DNA from: Micromonospora gifhornensis
GTDB lineage: Bacteria > Actinomycetota > Actinomycetes > Mycobacteriales > Micromonosporaceae
NCBI RefSeq assembly: GCF_016863515.1
Contig: NZ_BOPA01000035.1
Location: 43,471-107,470 of the forward strand
Length of the DNA stretch: 64,000 nucleotides
Direction: 5' to 3'
Positions 52,298 through 60,115 of this stretch are shown piece after piece; the stretch's first letter is position 1, and each line of letters opens with the position of its first letter. The notes under the pieces were generated by a model that saw only the letters and a program-made list of their open reading frames with translations, did not search any database and was not told the DNA's origin. The position numbers and the translations under genes were made by a program.

Positions 52298-53731
52298 ATG
52301 CGGCCTACGCTCTCCGACGCCACACCCCTCACGGGCACCACATCCAGCACGCGCCGTCGCTTCGCGGCGCTGGTCCTGCTGTGCTTCGCCAGCTTCATGA
52401 TGATCCTCGACTCGGAGATCGTGATTCTGGCCCTGCCGTCCATCCAGAACGACCTCGGGCTGGACCCCTCGGCGGCGCAATGGATCCTCACGGCCAACGC
52501 CATCACCTTCGGCGGCCTGCTCCTGCTCGGCGGGCGCGCGGCCGACCTGCTCGGCCGGCGCCGCGTGTTCATGTGGGGCATGGCCCTGTTCCTGATCACC
52601 TCGCTGGTCTCCGGCATCGCCTGGAGCGGCGAGGTCATCATCGTGGCCCGCGCGCTGCACGGCGTGTCGTCGGCCATGCTCGTGCCCAGCGCGCTGTCCA
52701 TCCTGATGAACACCTTCCGGGAGGGTAAGGAACGCAACCGGGCCATCGCCTCGTGGTCAGCGGTCGGCGGCGTCGGCGCCACCGCCGGGCTGCTGCTCGG
52801 CGGCACGATCACGACCGGGCTCGGCTGGCAGTGGGTCTTCCTGGTCAACGTGCCGGTCGTGGCGCTCGTCATGCTGATCAGCCCGTTCGTGCTCGACGAG
52901 AGCTGGGACCGCAACCGCGTGCGCAACTTCGACATCGCCGGCGCCGTCACCATCACCGTCGCCGCAACCGCCCTGGTGTATGCGATCAGCAACGGGCCCG
53001 CGCTCGGCTGGGGCAGCGCACCGATCATCGCCCTGTTCGCCGCGGCGATCCTGCTCCTCGGGGCGTTCGTCGTGATCGAGGCCCGATCCGCTGCACCCCT
53101 TGTGCCGCTTCGGTTCCTGCGGCTGCACACGGTCAAGAGCGGCAACTTGCTCATGGTCGTCGTGGCGATGATCGTGTGGGGCGCGAGCGTGCTCTTCTCG
53201 CTCTACACCCAGCAGGTGCTCGGCTACTCGGCCGTCATGTCGGGCTTTGCCACCTCGGTCATGCCCGTGGCAGCCGTATTCGGCGCCTACATCGGGCAGG
53301 CCTTCATCACCAAGCGCGGATTCCGCGTGGTCGCCGGGATCGGACTGCTCGGGTTCGGCGTGTGCTGCCTGCTGCTGTCCCGGATACCCGTTGAAGGACA
53401 GTACTTCCGCGATCTGTTCGTCGCGCTCGGACTGTTCGGTCTCTCCCTGGGCGTCGCGCACACCACCGCCTCGATCGTCGCACTCACGGCGGTCCCCGAG
53501 CCGGAGTCGGGCCTCGCCTCCGGGCTGAGCACCGCGAGCTTCCAGGTCGGCGGCGCCATCGGCGTCGCGCTCGTCACGACCGTGTCGGTGACCGTCTCGC
53601 GCGGATCAACCGCGCTGCCCGATCTGACCAAAGGTTTCCAAGCCGCGTTCATCGCCCTGGTGTGCGCCGCGATCGTTGGCCTCGTCATCGCCCTGACGCT
53701 GCCGCGCAAGGCGGTCGCGCAGGCCGGCTGA
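52298..53731 (+). CDS. DHA2-family MFS transporter (14-helix drug exporter)
   Basis: A 477-residue membrane protein with about 14 hydrophobic helices. DHA2 marks are LDSEIVILALPSIQNDLG in helix 1, WILTANAITFGGLLLLGGRA, the LGRRRVF loop after helix 2 (motif A), and GGVGATAGLLLGGTIT in helix 5 (motif C, antiporter type). These exporters use the proton gradient to expel drugs and natural products. The ATG at 52298 follows AAGAGGAG; a longer frame adds 16 unlikely residues. It closes the biosynthetic cluster and probably exports or gives resistance to its product. A hairpin follows. Confidence 0.87.
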   Translation: MRPTLSDATPLTGTTSSTRRRFAALVLLCFASFMMILDSEIVILALPSIQNDLGLDPSAAQWILTANAITFGGLLLLGGRAADLLGRRRVFMWGMALFLITSLVSGIAWSGEVIIVARALHGVSSAMLVPSALSILMNTFREGKERNRAIASWSAVGGVGATAGLLLGGTITTGLGWQWVFLVNVPVVALVMLISPFVLDESWDRNRVRNFDIAGAVTITVAATALVYAISNGPALGWGSAPIIALFAAAILLLGAFVVIEARSAAPLVPLRFLRLHTVKSGNLLMVVVAMIVWGASVLFSLYTQQVLGYSAVMSGFATSVMPVAAVFGAYIGQAFITKRGFRVVAGIGLLGFGVCCLLLSRIPVEGQYFRDLFVALGLFGLSLGVAHTTASIVALTAVPEPESGLASGLSTASFQVGGAIGVALVTTVSVTVSRGSTALPDLTKGFQAAFIALVCAAIVGLVIALTLPRKAVAQAG

Positions 53732-53733
53732 CC

Positions 53734-53760
53734 GTGGGGCCGGCTCAAGGCCGGCCCCAC
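53734..53760. terminator. Hairpin terminator after DHA2 exporter
   Basis: Eleven-base perfect arms GTGGGGCCGGC and GCCGGCCCCAC with a TCAAG loop, 2 bases after the stop. Confidence 0.8.
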
Positions 53761-53889
53761 GCAAGACCGGCCCGAGACTCGTCCAGCGATCGACCATCCA
53801 GGTTTAGGCAGAGAAGCCCACCACCGCGGAACTCGAACGCCGAGGTGAACCCTCCGGGGTGCTCCAATTCCGCCTGCTCGCAGGCGGCG

Positions 53890-54865
53890 GCTACGGGAGC
53901 GGCGAACGCGGCGAGGAAGAATGCCCGTTTGAGCTGCTTGTTGCCGCCTCGGGTGGGTGTTCACCGCGGATGCTGGTGCCGGATCGTCGGGTGACGGGTG
54001 CGAGGCCGGCGTAGGCGGCGAGGTGTCCGGGGGTGGGAAAGGCGGTGCCGTCGCCGACTTCGAGCAGGATCCGGGCGGCGGTCCTGACGTCGATGCCGGG
54101 CATCGAGGTCAGGACCTCGGCGAGAGGGTGTGCATCGAGGATCCTCTCGACCTCGCCGGCGACGTGGTCGCGTTGTCGCAGGACGTCGCGGAGGCTGTCA
54201 ACAAGGCGGGGCAGGATCGTCTCCGCGGCGGTGGCCGCCGGGGAGGGTGACGGTCTGCTCGTCGAGGGCGGTCATGATCTGGGCGATGAGTCGTTCGCCC
54301 AGGCGAGGGGCGTGAGGGCCGGCGATGGACAGCAGCTTGCGGTGGCCGGCCTTGCGTAGCCCTGCTGGTCCGCCGCAGCGGGACAGCAGTTCCAGGACGG
54401 CCTTGTGCTGCATCTTCGGGCCAAGGACCCGTTCGAGGGCGGGGTGGATCTGGGTGAGCGGCCCACGGATCTGGTTCGAGATGCGGGTGGCTTCGCCGGC
54501 GAGGTCGTCATCGAAGCCAACCAGGACTTCCAGCTCTGCGAAGGTTTCGTCCCTGACGTCGACGCGCCGCAGCGTGTGGGGCAGGGTCGGGCGGCGTCAG
54601 CGATGACGTAGGCGTCGCGGGCGTCGGTCTTCGCCGTGCCGGGGTGCAGGTCGGCGATGCGGCGCATGGCAAGTCCGGGCAGGTAGGCAACCTGATGCCC
54701 GGCCGCTCGGGCGACCGCGATCGGCAGGGCGCCGATCGAGGCGGGCTGGTCGACCACCACCAGGATCCGGCCATGGCGGCCGAGCTTGTCGAACAGTTGC
54801 CGCAGCCTGACCTCAGTGTTCGGCAACGCCGCGTCGTGCAGCCGTCTCGGCACACCAATCGTTTG
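53890..54865 (-). pseudogene. Decayed IS110-family transposase
   Basis: Successive pieces of an IS110-type DEDD transposase can be read on the minus strand in different frames. These are RLHDAALPNTEVRLRQLFDK with ILVVVDQPASIGALPIAVAR and GTAKTDARDAYVIADAAR (54853 to about 54590); then HKAVLELLSRCGGPAGLRKA with ERLIAQIMTALDEQTVTLPG (to about 54240); then MPGIDVRTAARILLEVGDGT with PGHLAAYAGLAPVTRRSG and RGEHP (to about 53960). At least three frameshifts separate them. The first about 25 residues and the end of the C-terminal domain are missing. It begins just after the stop of the type VII membrane-protein gene. No terminal repeats were found. Confidence 0.8.
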
Positions 54866-54884
54866 CGAGGTTCGGGCAGGAGGA

Positions 54885-56201
54885 TCAGCGGCCGAGGACC
54901 GGGATGAGCCGACCGTGCGGCTTGGGACGGTCGAGGTGCAGGCCGAGCACCCCGACGTCGAGGGCCCCGTTGGCGTCGATGTCGAACCGCCAGACGGTGT
55001 TCGGCGCGTCGCCGACGACCACCACGGCCGCCGTGCCGTCGGAGGCCGCCGCCAGCGCGCCGAGGCGTTCCAACTCCTCGGGCGGAAGCGGGGCGGTGAC
55101 CACCACCAGGTGGTCGCGAAGCGCCGAGGACCCGTGTGCGTCCTGGGCGTCGTCGCCGGGCAACATCAGGACGGAACGCAGGTCGACGACGACCCGAACC
55201 CGTTCCGGGACCGGCCAGGGCGGAGGTGGTGGGCCGACGACGCTGATCGTCACCGACGTCGCGGCGTAGCGGCTGATCTCGTCGAGGAACGCGCCCGCCA
55301 GGCGGTACGCGGCTGTCGGCTCCCCGGTGAGCGCGACGATTCCGGGCGCTCGTCCCAGGTTGACGACTGTCAGCTCACCGCCGACGGTGCCGACGGTGGC
55401 GAGCATCGGCAGCCCGCCGCCATCAGCGGTCACCTGCTGGTCGAGGTCCCAACTCGGCGCTTCCCAGATCGCACCCTGCTGCCGTGCCCGCCACGGGGGC
55501 GGCGGGTCCGGCAACGCCGGCGCCAGCCGGAGCGACACCCGGTCCGCACCGACCATCGCCGCGTACACCGGGGGCTGGGACGCCGGTGCGGCGATCTGCC
55601 GCAGGGCGCGGTCCAACGCCTGCCGTGAGCCCGGCGCGGGTCGCGGCGGCTCGGCCGCGCGGCGGCGTCGAACCAACCGAATCAGCACCGGTACGACGAC
55701 CGCCAGCACCACCGCGCCGATGCCCAGCAGCGTCACCGCGACCGGTCGGAGCCCGAAGGTTCCACCGCCGCCGTCCGGAGGAGCCGGGGGCGCCGCTGCC
55801 GGTCCTTGCTCCGGTTGGTCGACCGGCGGAGCTTCCGGTTGCTGGCCCAGGTCCGGCGTGGCCGACGGCGGCGGACCGACGCGGATCTCACCGGAGGTCG
55901 CGCCCTCGGGGAGGACGAAGACCCAGCCGGCGCGGATCGGCTGCGCCGGATCCGTCAGTGTGCCGCCGTCCGGCTGGGTACGCCCCTGGTTCAGCTCGAA
56001 GATCTCCGGCCAGCGCCGGCTGTCGCCGAGCACCCGGTCGGCGACCCCGGGCAGCGTCAACTCGCTCTCCGCGCCCGGTTGCCCGGGTACCACCCAGTAC
56101 GGCACCGACGGTTCTACGGCGTCCGCCCCGGTCGGGGTCGCCAGCAGGAACGCGGTCACCACCGCCAGCACCAGTCCGGCGTACGCCCTGGTCAGGGACA
56201 T
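54885..56201 (-). CDS. Type VII secretion-associated membrane protein with LysM-like domain
   Basis: A 438-residue protein. Residues 1-28 are a signal peptide (hydrophobic VLAVVTAFLLATPTGADA). Residues about 35-95 resemble a LysM-type module (LGDSRRWPEIFELNQGRTQP). A Pro/Gln-rich linker and a single membrane helix (about 150-175, VAVTLLGIGAVVLAVVVPVL) follow, then RLVRRRRAAE and a cytoplasmic C-terminal region of about 260 residues with alternating strands and helices. It could anchor the secretion machine to the wall. The gene lies 1 base downstream of the SseB-like gene in the same minus-strand operon as the effector. The family is seen in actinobacterial type VII loci, but its function is not established. 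Confidence 0.68.
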   Translation of the reverse strand: MSLTRAYAGLVLAVVTAFLLATPTGADAVEPSVPYWVVPGQPGAESELTLPGVADRVLGDSRRWPEIFELNQGRTQPDGGTLTDPAQPIRAGWVFVLPEGATSGEIRVGPPPSATPDLGQQPEAPPVDQPEQGPAAAPPAPPDGGGGTFGLRPVAVTLLGIGAVVLAVVVPVLIRLVRRRRAAEPPRPAPGSRQALDRALRQIAAPASQPPVYAAMVGADRVSLRLAPALPDPPPPWRARQQGAIWEAPSWDLDQQVTADGGGLPMLATVGTVGGELTVVNLGRAPGIVALTGEPTAAYRLAGAFLDEISRYAATSVTISVVGPPPPPWPVPERVRVVVDLRSVLMLPGDDAQDAHGSSALRDHLVVVTAPLPPEELERLGALAAASDGTAAVVVVGDAPNTVWRFDIDANGALDVGVLGLHLDRPKPHGRLIPVLGR

Positions 56202-56202
56202 C

Positions 56203-56733
56203 TCACTCGGCTCCGTCGGCGTCGACCGAGTCGCGCAGGGCGCTCGCCTGCAGGCGCATGGCCCGTGGCCCGCCCGGGTTGACCAGCACGTCGAGCCCGT
56301 CCGGAAGCAGCCCCAGCAGCTCGGTCAGACCGACCTGCCGCCACTGTGGCGCGTCGACGCGCGCCTGGTCGAGGGCGCCGGAGGCGACCACCACGCAGGC
56401 CACCCCGTCCGGGGCGGACGTCACGGCCGCCTCGCCCGCCTCGTCGAGCGCCACCGCCACCAGGCTGTCCCGCAGCGTCCGCAGCACCAGGCCGACGTCG
56501 GCCCGGTCGGTGGCGACCAGCTTCGCCGCCGCGTCCACGGCGCTGGTGGGTGAGTCGGCGTTGCGCGGCTGGTACAGCGGGTTCGCCTCGAACCGTCCGA
56601 TGGTCCCGTCGTCCTCGACCAGCCAGCCGCCGACGATCGTCTCCACCGGAGGAGCCTCGGTCGGCTGCTCGTCGTCGCTGTCCAGCAGCAGCATCCAGTT
56701 GCGCTGCACGTCGGTCTCGTCGTGCTCGTTCAT
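56203..56733 (-). CDS. Type VII secretion system-associated SseB-like protein
   Basis: A 176-residue cytoplasmic protein. It begins with an acidic stretch (MNEHDETDVQRNW), then WLVEDDGTIGRFEANPLYQP, and ends with LPDGLDVLVNPGGPRAMRLQ, which resembles the SseB N-terminal fold found in secretion-associated proteins. Its ATG overlaps the stop of the effector gene, and the LysM-like gene starts 1 base after its stop. Such coupling suggests a chaperone or assembly role for the effector. The exact activity is unknown. Confidence 0.65.
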   Translation of the reverse strand: MNEHDETDVQRNWMLLLDSDDEQPTEAPPVETIVGGWLVEDDGTIGRFEANPLYQPRNADSPTSAVDAAAKLVATDRADVGLVLRTLRDSLVAVALDEAGEAAVTSAPDGVACVVVASGALDQARVDAPQWRQVGLTELLGLLPDGLDVLVNPGGPRAMRLQASALRDSVDADGAE

Positions 56734-58592
56734 CAGGACCTTCCCCTCGGCGTCGGTGTGATCTTTCGGAATTCGCCCTTGCCGTCCTTCGGGTCGTCCG
56801 TGCTCTCCACGGCCAGGGTCGCGATGGTCTCGCCGGGATTGGTGAGCAGGCCGATTTCATCAATGCCCCGGGTCACGTGCACGGTGTTGTTCGCTGCGAA
56901 GATCTGCCGCCGGTTACCGAGGTCGCGCATGACGTCCGCGAACTGCTGCCCGGCTTCACCCTTGATGTTGGCGAAGTTGCAGGAGATCATGGCGATCGCG
57001 GCCTTCGGGTTGGCCTCGGCGAGCGCCCTGAAGTTCGGGTCGTTGCTGAGGATCTTGGCCATGCTGGCGCCGGTGACGTGCACCACCTTGCCGCTGGACA
57101 GGGTCACCGCGGCGGTGTCCGGGCTGCCGTGGGCGAAGATGAACATCGGGTCGCTCCTCAGGTTGCTCCACGGAGCCGGCAGGAACTGGTTGCCGGCGAG
57201 GGTGGGCTCACTGCCGGGCAGCTGTCGGATGGCCTTCGCACCCCCGATGTCCATCGAACCGCCCAGGTTCTTACCGGTGGCGAGGTTGGCCTTCTGCGCT
57301 CCCCAGTCGGTGAAGTTCTCGGCGTCGGTCGACCTGCTGGGGAAGATGACGCCGATCTGCTTGCCCTCGCTGTCGCGCAGGGGCACGGACTGGACGTCCG
57401 CGGGACGGAACGTCTTCAGGCGGCCCTTGTCGGTCATCCCGGCCAGGAGGCTGGGGTCGGCGGCGCGCCTCTCCTTGGAGATCCTGAGGTCGTGCGCGAA
57501 GCGCATGTCATTGATCTTGTTGCCGATCGACGTGAACACGCCCTTGATGGTCTTGCCGAGGCCGACACTGGTGACGGCGGTGTCGATCCCCGCCCCCGGC
57601 GTGGGAGCCTTGCCCACGCTCCGGGTACTGCCCGGCGTGCCGCCGAGCCCCTTGATGCTGTTCTTGATCCCCTCCGAGACGCTGCCCGGCAGCTTGTTGC
57701 CAGCACTGCCAGCGATCTTGACGATGCGACTGACGAGCCGCCCGCCCGGCACCAGACCGAGCAGCAGACCTCCGGCGGCCAACCCGATCGCGGCGGGATC
57801 ACCGGTGAGCGCCGCCGCCGCGAGGTCGATCGCACCGGAGAGGAAGCCGATCGCCTGGCCCAGCGGTGGGAAGATGAACGAGGCGATCACCGACAGCGCG
57901 TCCAGGATCAAGGTGATCCACTGGATGACGGTGCTGCGGAGGAAGTCGATGAACGCCTGGAACGCCTCGACGATCTTCTCCCAGAGCGAGCGCTGCGGCG
58001 CGTCCTTCGCCAACCCCCGCAACGTCTGCGCCGCCGTCCGGGCAGCCTGATCACGTAACGCCGTCGCCTGGCCCAGCAGCGCCTTCGCCTGGTCGAGCGC
58101 CTGCTGGGCGTCGGCCGCGCGGTTCTGTGCGGCGGCGTCGTCGTCACTGGCCTTGTCCTTGGCGGCCTGGTCCGCCGCCGGATCGCCGCCCAACGCGGTG
58201 ATCGCCGCCTGAGCCGAGACGACCGCTGCCTGCGCGGCGGCCTGGTCGCCGGACGCTTGTCGGGCCTGATCGAGGGCCCGCAGCGACATCGCCTGCGCCT
58301 CCTCCAGCGACGGCAGGTACCGCACGTACGCGTCGGCCGCCGCGGCGTAGGAGTTCGCCATCCGATCCAGCCGCCCGGGCAGCTTGCCGATCAGGTCACG
58401 GAACGCCTCCATCGCCTTGCCCTGACCAAGCTGGACCTGGCCACCGGAGGCGAGCAGGTCGTGCGCCTCCCGCGTGGTGGTGGACAGCTCCTGGTAGGCC
58501 CGCGTGATCTCGTCGAAGGACTCCGGATCACCGGGTACCGGGTCGGAGTCCACCTGCAACACCGACCACTCGGCGTCTCCCGGACGCGTCAT
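56733..58592 (-). CDS. WXG100-type type VII substrate with caspase-like C-terminal domain
   Basis: A 619-residue protein. Residues 1-200 are helical and Ala/Gln-rich, with SFDEITRAYQELSTTTREAH and FRDLIGKLPGRLDRMANSYA, as in WXG100/LXG-type secreted proteins. Residues about 205-290 contain hydrophobic helices (IQWITLILDALSVIASFIF). Residues about 400-619 form a distinct domain with FIFAHGSP (His488) and AAIAMISCNFA (Cys538), the strand-HG and strand-SC pattern of clan CD cysteine peptidases such as the RTX self-cleaving domain. This suggests a secreted protease or self-cleaving toxin (inference). The ATG at 58592 has GGGGAGG upstream; longer frames are non-coding-like. No immunity gene is evident. 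Confidence 0.72.
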   Translation of the reverse strand: MTRPGDAEWSVLQVDSDPVPGDPESFDEITRAYQELSTTTREAHDLLASGGQVQLGQGKAMEAFRDLIGKLPGRLDRMANSYAAAADAYVRYLPSLEEAQAMSLRALDQARQASGDQAAAQAAVVSAQAAITALGGDPAADQAAKDKASDDDAAAQNRAADAQQALDQAKALLGQATALRDQAARTAAQTLRGLAKDAPQRSLWEKIVEAFQAFIDFLRSTVIQWITLILDALSVIASFIFPPLGQAIGFLSGAIDLAAAALTGDPAAIGLAAGGLLLGLVPGGRLVSRIVKIAGSAGNKLPGSVSEGIKNSIKGLGGTPGSTRSVGKAPTPGAGIDTAVTSVGLGKTIKGVFTSIGNKINDMRFAHDLRISKERRAADPSLLAGMTDKGRLKTFRPADVQSVPLRDSEGKQIGVIFPSRSTDAENFTDWGAQKANLATGKNLGGSMDIGGAKAIRQLPGSEPTLAGNQFLPAPWSNLRSDPMFIFAHGSPDTAAVTLSSGKVVHVTGASMAKILSNDPNFRALAEANPKAAIAMISCNFANIKGEAGQQFADVMRDLGNRRQIFAANNTVHVTRGIDEIGLLTNPGETIATLAVESTDDPKDGKGEFRKITPTPRGRS

Positions 58593-58793
58593 GACCAACC
58601 TCCCCATCGCACCGACCGCACCCCGCTCCGGCCAATGCCGTGAGCCGACTCGCACACGTAGCGATCGTGGAAACGGTTCAGCCGGACTGAACCGATCCGA
58701 CCGGTCGTCCGTGTACGGCGCGGAGTCATTGACCGGATCGGGGAGGAGAGCGGGGATGGGCAAGCAGAGCAGGCTCGACGCCGGGGTGGCGCG
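58593..58793. promoter_or_regulatory. Divergent promoter region of the type VII locus
   Basis: A stretch of 201 bases between the effector operon (minus strand) and the small-partner operon (plus strand). It must carry both promoters. It contains a moderately AT-richer part around 58655-58690, and no clear operator was seen. Confidence 0.4.
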
Positions 58794-59093
58794 ATGAGCG
58801 TGATCGACGTACCCGGCACGGAGCTGATGCGGGTGCACGACCTGTTGCAGCGCACCAAGGAGCTGATGGACAGCTCACCGATCAGGTCGATGGGGCCGGT
58901 CGTCGACACGCTGGGGCAGCGTGAGTTGGAAGGGGCCGCCCGCGAGTTCGAGAAGCGCTGGGGCGACGGCCGGTACGTCGTGGCCAAGGACCTCGAAGGG
59001 GTCCGCGACGCCGCGAAGGCGGTGGCCGACGCGTTCCGGGAGACCGACGACCAGACGGCGGCCTCACTCGAGTCGGACGGAGCGACGAGTTGA
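58794..59093 (+). CDS. Small WXG100-like helical protein of the type VII locus
   Basis: A 99-residue, fully helical protein with the length and hairpin pattern of WXG100 proteins: a first helix (VHDLLQRTKELMDS), a central turn with EFEKRWGDGRY, and a second helix (LEGVRDAAKAVADAFRETDD). The central motif is W-G-D-G, not a strict W-x-G. Such proteins are co-secreted dimers or partners of larger substrates. It is divergent from the effector operon, and its stop overlaps the start of the next gene. Confidence 0.7.
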   Translation: MSVIDVPGTELMRVHDLLQRTKELMDSSPIRSMGPVVDTLGQRELEGAAREFEKRWGDGRYVVAKDLEGVRDAAKAVADAFRETDDQTAASLESDGATS

Positions 59094-59761
59094 CCAGCGC
59101 AGGAGGCACGGCGGTAGCTGTCCCGACCGGATTCGAGCTGCGTACGCCGCACGACTGGGTCGACTTCTCGGTCGCCGACGAGGCGAGCGAGAACCGCGTC
59201 GCCGACGACGTGTGGACCCGGGCCCGCGATGGTGGGTTCACCGAGGAGCAGGCGGGACAGTACGCCGAGCAGCTGCGCCGGTCGGTGCGGCAGGCCCGCA
59301 ACGCCGGCGCGGTGCACGCCGCCGGCACGTTCCAGGTGTACGAGGACGGCGCGCTCATCGCCACGGTGCTCGTCTCCGTGGTCACCCCGCCCGCGACCGG
59401 GGACATCATCGGGGCGTTGACCGCGGTGGCGCAGCCCGCCCACGCCGACGGCACCTGGCGTCGGGTGAGCACCGCCCAGATCCCCGCGATCGGCACCGTC
59501 GGTCGGGTGCACGGCATCCAGAACGTCAGCCAGGACGGCGTCACCATGCGCTGCGCCGTGATGCACACGGTCGTACCGCTGCCGGGGGCAACGAACGCGC
59601 TGGTGGTCACCGGTTCGAGCCCGAATCTCGCGGAGGCGGAGGAGATCTTCGAGCTCTTCGCCACGATCACCGCGACATTGACCTTCTCGTATGAGGGGGA
59701 GGCTTCCGCGCTCACGCCGCCGGCGGCCTCCCCCGGGGGAGGTCGGCAGCTAGACGAGTAA
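59090..59761 (+). CDS. Hypothetical protein of the type VII locus
   Basis: A 223-residue soluble protein starting with TTG at 59090, which overlaps the TGA of the small helical protein; GGAG lies 8 bases upstream. The N-terminus has VPTGFELRTPHDWVDFSVAD, and strands with ALIATVLVSVVTP and MRCAVMHTVVPLPGATNALVV follow, ending in EIFELFATITATLTFSY. The pattern is an alpha/beta sandwich found in proteins encoded beside actinobacterial type VII genes. It may be a chaperone for the small partner. No catalytic motif is visible. Confidence 0.65.
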   Translation: MTSAGGTAVAVPTGFELRTPHDWVDFSVADEASENRVADDVWTRARDGGFTEEQAGQYAEQLRRSVRQARNAGAVHAAGTFQVYEDGALIATVLVSVVTPPATGDIIGALTAVAQPAHADGTWRRVSTAQIPAIGTVGRVHGIQNVSQDGVTMRCAVMHTVVPLPGATNALVVTGSSPNLAEAEEIFELFATITATLTFSYEGEASALTPPAASPGGGRQLDE

Positions 59762-59791
59762 GTCCTAACTCAGGGCGGGGCTGCGGGTGCA

Positions 59792-59842
59792 GTGAAGGGT
59801 GTTGATGATTCGTTTGTGACGACAGACCTCAACACCCTTCAC
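59792..59842. repeat. 14-base inverted repeat at the edge of an IS982-type relic
   Basis: GTGAAGGGTGTTGA (59792-59805) and TCAACACCCTTCAC (59829-59842) are exact inverse complements separated by 23 bases. The second arm lies in the region encoding the N-terminus of the transposase relic. It could form an mRNA hairpin limiting transposase translation, or be part of the element end. Confidence 0.5.
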
Positions 59843-60050
59843 CGCACTGTACGTGAAGATCGATGACTGGCTCGGGCGGCCTGCCCGCGTCGGACGGCCG
59901 CCGAAGTTGACCGATGCCGAGCTGTTGACGCTGGGGCGTGGCGCAGGTGTTGCTGGGGGTACGGTCCGAGGCCCGCTGGCTGCGGTTCGTGCCCCGACAC
60001 CTATCCGGGGCGTTTCCATGGGGGTGTCCCCCAACGTCGTTTCGTACCCG
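59816..60050 (+). pseudogene. 5' relic of an IS982-family transposase
   Basis: Pieces in shifting frames read NTLHR, LYVKIDDWLGRPARVGRPPK with LTDAELLTL, and AQVLLGVRSEARWLRFVPRH with LSGAFP. This is the start of an IS982-type transposase. Frame changes occur near 59845 and 59935, and the similarity stops near 60030, so only about a quarter of the gene remains. It sits in the gap between the convergent partner-protein gene and the secretion ATPase gene. Confidence 0.72.
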
Positions 60051-60069
60051 GTGGGGTCTGAGCGCTGTC

Positions 60070-60098
60070 GAGTCCGGCCCCGAAGGGGAGCCGGACTC
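60070..60098. terminator. Hairpin terminator of the secretion ATPase operon (minus strand)
   Basis: Arms GAGTCCGGC and GCCGGACTC enclose a CCC-GAA-GGGG inner stem, 18 bases downstream of the ATPase stop codon. Confidence 0.75.
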
Positions 60099-60115
60099 CG
60101 TCGTCGCGGTGGTGC

